Assembly: GCA_963669405.2 (NCBI GenBank)
Contig: CAXXHF010000002.1
Location: 124,001 to 188,000, forward strand
Direction: 5' to 3'
Length of the DNA: 64,000 nucleotides
DNA from: Aureisphaera sp963669405
GTDB lineage: Bacteria > Bacteroidota > Bacteroidia > Flavobacteriales > Flavobacteriaceae
Shown here: positions 58,321-64,000 of the stretch, in pieces
How positions within the stretch are numbered: position 1 is the stretch's first letter
Layout of the letters: the number at the start of each line of letters is the position of its first letter
The notes under the pieces: generated by a model
The model's input: only the letters and a program-made list of their open reading frames with translations
Told to the model about the DNA's origin: nothing
The model's database searches: none
Position numbers and translations under genes: made by a program

Positions 58321-59655
58321 TTAATTTTGAGGTAATTTGATAATAGTATCCCAAGTTTGACGCCATCCATTATAACCTTTAACTTGCTGACCAATTTTAC
58401 CATCATTTTTTATTCGGTATATTTCACTTTGCCCATTATCATTCTCATAAAATATGATATAACTATTACCTGCAATTTTATAAGGAATAATAACATCCCA
58501 AGTTCGACGCCACACTGCATGCCAATCAATCAGTTGACCTATTTTTCCGTCATTGTTTATTTTATAACTTTCTCCTTGCCCATTATCATTTTCATAGAAT
58601 AAAACATAATCATTTCCTTCAATATTATATGGAAAAACAATATCCCATGTTTGACGCCAATTAGTATAGCTATCAACTCTTGCCCCTCTTTTTCCGTCAT
58701 TATTTATTCTGTAAGTTTCACCTAGTCCATTACTACGGTCATAAAATAAAATATAATTATTTCCTTCAGTTTTATACGGAAAAACAATATCCCAAGTTCG
58801 ACTCCATCCACTATTACCATCTACTAGTTGACCAATTTTACCATCGTTGTTTATTTTATATATTTCACTTTGCCCATTATTACGATCATAAAATAAAACA
58901 TAATCATCATCTCCAATCTTATATTGAAAAATGGTATCCCATGTTTGACGCCAATTATTGTAAGTATCAATTCGTTGGTCTATTCTACCATCTCTACTTA
59001 TTCTATAAATTTCGCCTTGTCCATTACTACGATCATAAAATAAAACATACCCTAATCCACTGATTTTATATGAAAAAATAATATCCCAAGTTTGATTCCA
59101 TCCTGAATATCCAACAATTTGTTGACCAATTTTACCATCTATATTTATCCTATAGATTTCACCTTGTCCATTCTCTCTCTCGTAAAAAAGTAAATTTTGA
59201 TTTCCAATTGGAGGTAGCGGAATTCTTCTGCTAAAAAAAGCAATGTTAGGGTTATTGCGTCCTAAAGATAAAGCAAATCCCATGAAACTATCATCCGGAT
59301 TGTCTGGAATGAAAGCATATGTACGTATTCTATGTACGGTTTGGCCAGGTAAAATGGATTCAATTCTATTGTCTGGCAAACCATAATCTGTATAACTAAC
59401 TCTATTATGGCTTCTCCACTTAAGAGTCCATGGTAGGTTGGATACTGTTACATCTGCTGTATTTGTAAAGCTGATTTTAAGTGTTACATTATATGAGTTT
59501 GCGGTTCTGTTTTCATAAGATATTAATTCAATATTGGCATTTACCTCATCTACTTGTGCCATTGCCGTGTGAAGGTTCATAAATATAAAAGTTAACAAAA
59601 CCATTATTCTAAAAAGAGCTGTAAAGCAACTTGAAATTTTTTCTTTTTTTTTCAT
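58321..59655 (-). CDS. Secreted lectin-like protein with six tandem propeller repeats
   Basis: 444 residues from 59655 (MKKKEKISSCFTALFRIMVL, signal peptide ending TAMAQ); a longer frame upstream is open but less likely. Residues ~20-150 form a beta-sandwich (ITNTADVTVSNLPWTLKWR-like). The rest is six repeats of ~48 residues, consensus YVLFYDRSNGQGEIYRINND followed by GKIGQ and WRQTWDIVFPYK. This resembles tachylectin-2/tectonin-type propellers that bind sugars or cell walls. Repeats are strongly similar to one another, indicating recent expansion. It is divergent from the LytS/LytR pair and may be its target. Confidence 0.75.
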   Translation of the reverse strand: MKKKEKISSCFTALFRIMVLLTFIFMNLHTAMAQVDEVNANIELISYENRTANSYNVTLKISFTNTADVTVSNLPWTLKWRSHNRVSYTDYGLPDNRIESILPGQTVHRIRTYAFIPDNPDDSFMGFALSLGRNNPNIAFFSRRIPLPPIGNQNLLFYERENGQGEIYRINIDGKIGQQIVGYSGWNQTWDIIFSYKISGLGYVLFYDRSNGQGEIYRISRDGRIDQRIDTYNNWRQTWDTIFQYKIGDDDYVLFYDRNNGQSEIYKINNDGKIGQLVDGNSGWSRTWDIVFPYKTEGNNYILFYDRSNGLGETYRINNDGKRGARVDSYTNWRQTWDIVFPYNIEGNDYVLFYENDNGQGESYKINNDGKIGQLIDWHAVWRRTWDVIIPYKIAGNSYIIFYENDNGQSEIYRIKNDGKIGQQVKGYNGWRQTWDTIIKLPQN

Positions 59656-59715
59656 GATAAATGTTTTTTGTTTCGACATAAAGCTAAAGACATAGCTTGA
59701 TAATATAATTGACAA

Positions 59716-59969
59716 CCTAGTATTCAGTAGATAATTAGGTTATTTTAGTGAAGTTGGCTTAGTATTCAGTTATTCTCGATTTAAGAGGCTAAAAAAAGCT
59801 CCTCTTTTTATCGATTTTCCTTAAAAACATATCAAATAGCTCCCACCGAATACTCAATGAGACTGTTTAAACATGTTGTCATTTACTGTATTTACTAAAG
59901 AGCTGAATCTTTATGGTTAAATAGCCTTATTTTCATACAATCAATACAGTACCCAATATCAAAACAATA
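59716..59969. other. Divergent promoter region between the lectin-like gene and the LytS-like kinase
   Basis: 254 AT-rich bases. AGTGAAGTTGGCTTAGTATTC and a second TTAGTATTCAG form a short direct repeat of TTAGTATTCAGT-type sequence (around 59720 and 59760). These could be LytTR sites, which are typically paired direct repeats. No gene is seen. Confidence 0.35.
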
Positions 59970-62126
59970 TTGTATCATATTGTTCCAATCCTCTTTTCTC
60001 CATTAATGTGTTGGGGGCAACAGCCAATGATTCAAAATTTAGAAGATATTCGATTCGAATTAGTAACTATTGAATCTGACGATGGCCTCCAATCTTGGGA
60101 AAATATAGATATTATCTATGAAGACCGTGAAGGTATTATTTGGACCGTAATTAATGATGGTTTATACAGATATAATGGGCGTACTGCAGTAAATGTGAGT
60201 AGTTATCTATCCAAAGCCCATAATCTAGACACAGGCAGTCAATCTGGTATTTGTTTTTTAAAGGATGATGAAAACAATATTATTTGGTATGGAGGGCGAA
60301 AAGGGCTTTATAAAATAGACATGAATACTCTGTCTTCAACCAAAGTATTTTTAGACAAACCATTATACCCGGCCAACTGGAGAAATTTTATTTTGAAACT
60401 CGAACAAGAAAACGATACGATTTATGTTGGAACGGCCAATGGTCTTTATCTTATTGATAAACATTCAAATGAGGTATTGACAAAGTACATTACAAGTGGG
60501 TACGATTTTGGTCATCGTGAAAGTTCCAATGCTGTGCAATCTATTTATCCGGACATTGAAAGTGGGTTTACCTGGGTAGCCGCATATTCAGGTCTTTATA
60601 GGGTAAACAAAGTCAGTGGTGCTCTTGAGCAATACACTCTTAAAAATGCACCTTATATATTACCCCATAATTTTTATAAGGGTCATCTGTATAACAACGT
60701 TTTGTTATTGCCTTCCTGGGGCTTGGGCTTGGTCGAATTCGATCTAGGTACGAAGAAATTCTCTAATTATGTAACTCAGCCTGATCTAGAGTGGAACCGC
60801 GCAGATAATATTACTCGTTCCGTTATTTCATTAAATGATAGTATTTCTTTAACCAATGTGACCGACTTTGGAAATGCACTTTTTAATAGACACACACATA
60901 AATATAAGTGGCTGGACACGCCAACAGAAATGAAACAAGGGGTGTTCTTGAATGTTGATAGAAGTGGTTACATATGGAGTTCAAAACGTGGACGAATATT
61001 TCGATCAACAAACCCCGTTGTTCAGAATTCATTACCATTTAGACATATACTGGATGTTTCAAGTTTTAGAGCAAATGATGTTCTAAAAAGAATGCCTTCA
61101 ATTGAAGGGTATTCCCCCATTAACTTGCGTGAAGAAGAACGAAATATTGATTTAGAGTTTACTATCTCTAAATCTTTTGTGCTGGATACGGTAAGTTATC
61201 AATACCAAATCAATTCAGAAGAATGGCTGCCAATTTCTTCGTCAAATAGTTTGAAATTATTTGATTTAAGATCTGGCGACCATGAATTAATTATTAGAGC
61301 TGTTAACAGGGACGGATTAGCGTTGGCAGAACGAACTATTTCCTTTAATATTTATTTATCTTTCTATAAATCACAGTATTTTATTGGTATTTGTTTGCTG
61401 GTCCTTATGATCGCTATTTATCTATTTGGCAGGTACAGGAATAATCAAAAAATGAAAACTGAAAATTTGCAGAATAGTTATGAAATGCAATTATCCAAAT
61501 TAGAATCAGACGCTTTACGATCTCAAATAAACCCTCATTTTATATTTAATACTTTGAACAGTATTAAGTTTTACACCCTAAAAAAGTCTAAGCAGGAAAC
61601 CATGGATTTTATTTCCAAATTTTCCACCCTGATTAGACAAGTACTGGAAAACTCAAGGCAAAATTTAATATCTGCAGAAGATGAACTAGGAGCTATAAAA
61701 TCCTATTTAGAAATCGAAAAACTCAGATTCGATAATTCTTTTGATTTTTCTATTGAAGTCGACCCGAATGTTGACCTCAACTTTTTAATTACTCCAATGA
61801 TTATACAGCCCTTCATAGAGAATGCCATTTGGCATGGACTTATGCATAAAGACGGAATAAGAAATTTACACATACGATATAAACAGGAACAGAAGACACT
61901 TATCTGTGAGGTAGAAGATAATGGCATAGGAAGAATAGCGGCGCAAGAAATTTCAAAAAATAAATCTCATAAGTCCAGTTTAGGAATCAAAATTACTGAA
62001 GATAGACTTAAACAATTAGAAGCATTGTATGAAATACAGTGTACCTTTGAGATAATAGATTTATACTCAGATGATAACAAGGCTCTGGGAACCAAGGTTA
62101 TTATACGATTTAAAAAAGGAGGTTAA
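59970..62126 (+). CDS. LytS-type sensor histidine kinase with periplasmic propeller sensor
   Basis: 718 residues read from a TTG at 59970. A short hydrophobic N-terminus (YHIVPILFSPLMCWGQQ) acts as signal peptide. Residues ~25-370 are reg_prop-type propeller repeats (SDDGLQSWENIDIIYEDREG, IWYGGRKGLYKIDMNT). A Y_Y_Y-like beta-sandwich follows (IDLEFTISKSFVLDTVSYQY), then one transmembrane helix (YFIGICLLVLMIAIYLFGRY). The kinase core is LRSQINPHFIFNTLNSIKFY with the phospho-His, and ATPase motif NAIWHGLMHKDG with EDNGIGR. It senses outside signals and phosphorylates the LytTR regulator, whose start overlaps its stop (TAATG). Confidence 0.9.
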   Translation: MYHIVPILFSPLMCWGQQPMIQNLEDIRFELVTIESDDGLQSWENIDIIYEDREGIIWTVINDGLYRYNGRTAVNVSSYLSKAHNLDTGSQSGICFLKDDENNIIWYGGRKGLYKIDMNTLSSTKVFLDKPLYPANWRNFILKLEQENDTIYVGTANGLYLIDKHSNEVLTKYITSGYDFGHRESSNAVQSIYPDIESGFTWVAAYSGLYRVNKVSGALEQYTLKNAPYILPHNFYKGHLYNNVLLLPSWGLGLVEFDLGTKKFSNYVTQPDLEWNRADNITRSVISLNDSISLTNVTDFGNALFNRHTHKYKWLDTPTEMKQGVFLNVDRSGYIWSSKRGRIFRSTNPVVQNSLPFRHILDVSSFRANDVLKRMPSIEGYSPINLREEERNIDLEFTISKSFVLDTVSYQYQINSEEWLPISSSNSLKLFDLRSGDHELIIRAVNRDGLALAERTISFNIYLSFYKSQYFIGICLLVLMIAIYLFGRYRNNQKMKTENLQNSYEMQLSKLESDALRSQINPHFIFNTLNSIKFYTLKKSKQETMDFISKFSTLIRQVLENSRQNLISAEDELGAIKSYLEIEKLRFDNSFDFSIEVDPNVDLNFLITPMIIQPFIENAIWHGLMHKDGIRNLHIRYKQEQKTLICEVEDNGIGRIAAQEISKNKSHKSSLGIKITEDRLKQLEALYEIQCTFEIIDLYSDDNKALGTKVIIRFKKGG

Positions 62127-62887
62127 TGTCTAAGCCAAGAGTTATACTTATAGACGACGAAGCTAATAGCTTAGCAATACTGGAGTATGAAATTAAATCC
62201 ACAAGTCCAGATATTGAAATTGTTGCCAAGATTACTGATGCGCGTAAGGCAGCTGCCCTCATAGACGATCTAAAGCCAAATATTGTTTTTCTGGATATAG
62301 AAATGCCGTGGTTAAGTGGTTTTGAAGTGTTGGACCAACTAACTTTTTTAGATTTTAATCTTGTATTTGTTACAGCATACGATCAATATGCTATTAAAGC
62401 ATTCAAATATTTAGCTTTTGATTATTTACTAAAACCCGTAAGTAGTATTGAACTAGATAATACACTTAAGAGAATTCAGAATAAGAATGATGTCCAACAA
62501 AGTTCTGAGTTGAAAGATATTATTGGTTTTTTAAAAGACGGAGGATCAAAATCCGGAAGAATTCCATTTCCCACCCTAAAAGGAATCGAATTTTATCATG
62601 CCGACGAAATTATTAGCTGTAAAGCAGATTCTAACTACACTGAAATTTATACCACTAATGGTAAAAAGGTAGTTATTTCCAAGACACTTAAAAGCATTGA
62701 AGGGATATTGAATAATGATCAATTTCTTAGGGTACATCAATCACATTTAATCAATTTAGACTTTTTGATAGCCTATGTAAAGGAAGATGGAGGCTATTTA
62801 AAAATGTCTGACAATCGTATAGTTCCTCTGTCTCGTTCTAGAAGGTCTCTTTTCTTTGAATTAATTAATAAGAGAGCCAATAAATAG
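62126..62887 (+). CDS. LytTR-family response regulator
   Basis: 253 residues. The receiver domain has VILIDDEANSLAILE, the phosphoacceptor Asp in IVFLDIEMPWLSGFEVL and Lys in AFDYLLKPVSS. The LytTR DNA-binding domain (from ~150) is KGIEFYHADEIISCKADSNY, then FLRVHQSHLINLDFLIAYV and IVPLSRSRR. It is translationally coupled to the sensor (TAATG overlap) and preceded by an unusually strong AAAAAAGGAGG Shine-Dalgarno-like stretch. Paired direct repeats near the lectin-like gene are possible targets. Confidence 0.93.
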   Translation: MSKPRVILIDDEANSLAILEYEIKSTSPDIEIVAKITDARKAAALIDDLKPNIVFLDIEMPWLSGFEVLDQLTFLDFNLVFVTAYDQYAIKAFKYLAFDYLLKPVSSIELDNTLKRIQNKNDVQQSSELKDIIGFLKDGGSKSGRIPFPTLKGIEFYHADEIISCKADSNYTEIYTTNGKKVVISKTLKSIEGILNNDQFLRVHQSHLINLDFLIAYVKEDGGYLKMSDNRIVPLSRSRRSLFFELINKRANK

Positions 62888-63009
62888 TAAGGTTTCTAAT
62901 TAAAATTTAATGATAAACGCTTAATACTACTGAATAAGATTTAGCTGATGAACTTTTCAATATCTCTTAGCAATCTTATTGAAACATGTTCTACCTTCTT
63001 TTCAATCCG

Positions 63010-63083
63010 TTCAAGGGTACGTCCAGCCACACTATGTATCTTGGTTGTTTCCAGAGCTTCGGTTAATGAAAGTGGTGCAATAT
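63010..63083 (-). pseudogene. Fragment of yifB, upstream part
   Basis: The minus strand encodes PLSLTEALETTKIHSVAGRT followed by LE, then a short unrelated frame to a stop near 62944. It corresponds to 63870-63945 of the intact gene (about 95% identity over 66 bases by eye). It is the direct continuation of the fragment at 57993. Together they show that the lectin/LytTR block (58.16-63.0 kb) was inserted into a broken yifB copy. Confidence 0.85.
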
Positions 63084-63117
63084 GTTATAAAGGCGCTTCC
63101 CTAGCACTCAACCACAT

Positions 63118-64000
63118 TTAACCCAACCACCCCTCTCTATCCAAACTCCGATACTGAATTGCTTCCGAAATATGATGTCCTTGTATTTCATTAGACACCT
63201 CCAAATCCGCTATGGTGCGTGCCACTTTCAGGATACGATCATAGGCCCTTGCCGAAAGGTTTAACCGTTCCATGGCGTTTTTTAATAATCCAAGCGAGGC
63301 TTTATCCAATTTACAAAACTTCCGAATCTGTTGCACGCCCATCTGGGCATTGTAATGAATATGATGCATTTCCTGAAATCGTGCTGTCTGTAGCATCCTA
63401 GCCTGAGTTACCCGCTGCCGAATCACCACACTGGATTCTCCTTTTCGTTCGTCGCTCAATTTTTCAAAAGGTACCGGTGTCACTTCAATATGGATATCGA
63501 TACGATCCAACAATGGCCCCGAGATCTTACTCAAATACCGTTGCATTTCGGAAGGTGATGACATTACGGGTGCATTGGGATCGTTAAAATAACCTCCTGG
63601 ACTGGGATTCATACTGGCCACCAACATAAAACTGGCGGGATAGGTGACTGTAAACCGAGCTCGGGAAATGGTCACATCCCGGTCTTCCAAGGGTTGACGC
63701 ATTACCTCCAGTACACTTCGTTTAAATTCGGGTAACTCATCCAAAAACAGCACCCCGTTATGAGCTAAAGAAATTTCACCAGGTTGTGGGTACTGCCCTC
63801 CTCCTACCAATGCCACATCACTAATAGTATGATGTGGACTTCGGAATGGGCGTGAAGTCATCACCCCTCCTTTTTCAAGGGTACGTCCCGCCACACTATG
63901 TATCTTGGTTGTTTCCAAAGCTTCGGTTAAAGAAAGCGGAGGCAATATAGAAGGCAATCGTTTTGCCAACATCGTCTTTCCCGAACCCGGTGGGCCAATC
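63118..64000 (-). CDS. yifB: YifB/ComM Mg-chelatase-like AAA ATPase, C-terminal part (cut by window edge)
   Basis: The frame runs into the right edge, where IGPPGSGKTMLAKRLPSILP gives the Walker A motif; the true start is outside the window. LAHNGVLFLDELPEFKRSVL is the Walker B/Mg-chelatase core, VASMNPSPGGYFND the sensor region, and SGPLLDRIDIHIEVTPVPFE the arginine-finger helix. The end IQYRSLDREGWLG is typical of the family. YifB/ComM is a hexameric helicase that extends strand exchange of incoming DNA in natural transformation. Its copy number here is one intact gene plus three fragments of another copy. Confidence 0.9.
   Translation of the reverse strand, partial: IGPPGSGKTMLAKRLPSILPPLSLTEALETTKIHSVAGRTLEKGGVMTSRPFRSPHHTISDVALVGGGQYPQPGEISLAHNGVLFLDELPEFKRSVLEVMRQPLEDRDVTISRARFTVTYPASFMLVASMNPSPGGYFNDPNAPVMSSPSEMQRYLSKISGPLLDRIDIHIEVTPVPFEKLSDERKGESSVVIRQRVTQARMLQTARFQEMHHIHYNAQMGVQQIRKFCKLDKASLGLLKNAMERLNLSARAYDRILKVARTIADLEVSNEIQGHHISEAIQYRSLDREGWLG

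Noticed and set aside
1..64000. tRNA, rRNA or riboswitch genes
   Set aside because: No cloverleaf, rRNA segment or recognisable riboswitch core was seen on either strand.

Overview
The window looks like chromosomal DNA from a marine-type member of the Flavobacteriia (Bacteroidetes). It is AT-rich and carries type IX secretion C-terminal sorting domains, a CarboxypepD_reg-like surface protein, AraC regulators with multi-span membrane input domains, LytTR regulators, a DUF6090-type protein and TANNTTTG-type promoter elements. All coordinates and motifs were read by eye from the sequence. Family names come from recognised motifs, not from database searches.

Layout. (1) 1-15.4 kb is mostly core genome: a surface protein, an orphan phage-tail-tube-like protein, a TIR protein, an AraC/GyrI regulator, a T9SS cargo protein, a TPR-LytTR regulator, dnaK, umuDC, sdaA, panB and an RluA-type pseudouridine synthase. 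(2) 15.4-36.3 kb is almost entirely on the minus strand. It holds a NarL-type two-component operon, a large M16 peptidase lipoprotein, a run of secreted peptidases and amidase, a SelO-like gene pair, an alpha/beta hydrolase and several membrane-tethered transcription factors. Five apparent single-base frameshifts lie between 16.1 and 21.8 kb, mostly in short mononucleotide runs, which points to base-calling errors or to one decaying segment. (3) 36.5-58.2 kb is an accessory island in which every gene is on the plus strand. From 36.84 to 54.85 kb it is a gene-cassette array: single genes or small gene groups alternate with about 17 imperfect inverted-repeat sites. These sites start 0-20 bp after most stop codons and end 13-30 bp before the next start. 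They resemble integron attC sites (short R-like ends GCTAAC/GTTAGC or GCCAAC/GTTGGC, an asymmetric spacer, a second paired box, variable centre), so the array resembles a cassette cluster with no intact integrase. A tyrosine-recombinase fragment sits at its left edge. A second repeat of about 250 bp, strongly palindromic and multi-branched, occurs in four copies. (4) 58.3-62.9 kb holds a propeller lectin-like secreted protein and a LytS/LytR-type two-component pair. (5) 63.1 kb to the right edge is the 3' part of yifB/comM.

Three displaced fragments of yifB lie at 36.57, 58.0 and 63.0 kb, in the same orientation and collinear order as one copy of the gene. Both the cassette island and the lectin/LytTR block therefore sit inside a broken extra yifB copy next to the intact gene. 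This is reminiscent of comM as an island target in Acinetobacter.

Regulatory signals read directly include a sigma-54-like promoter before dnaK, twin TGGAAATATTCCA palindromes between umuD and sdaA, two FNR-type boxes between a Crp/Fnr gene and an alcohol dehydrogenase operon, and 10-bp-phased TTAAC repeats beside a ToxR-like gene. A minus-strand terminator is embedded in the coding sequence of the TIR gene. The UmuD homologue lacks both catalytic residues.
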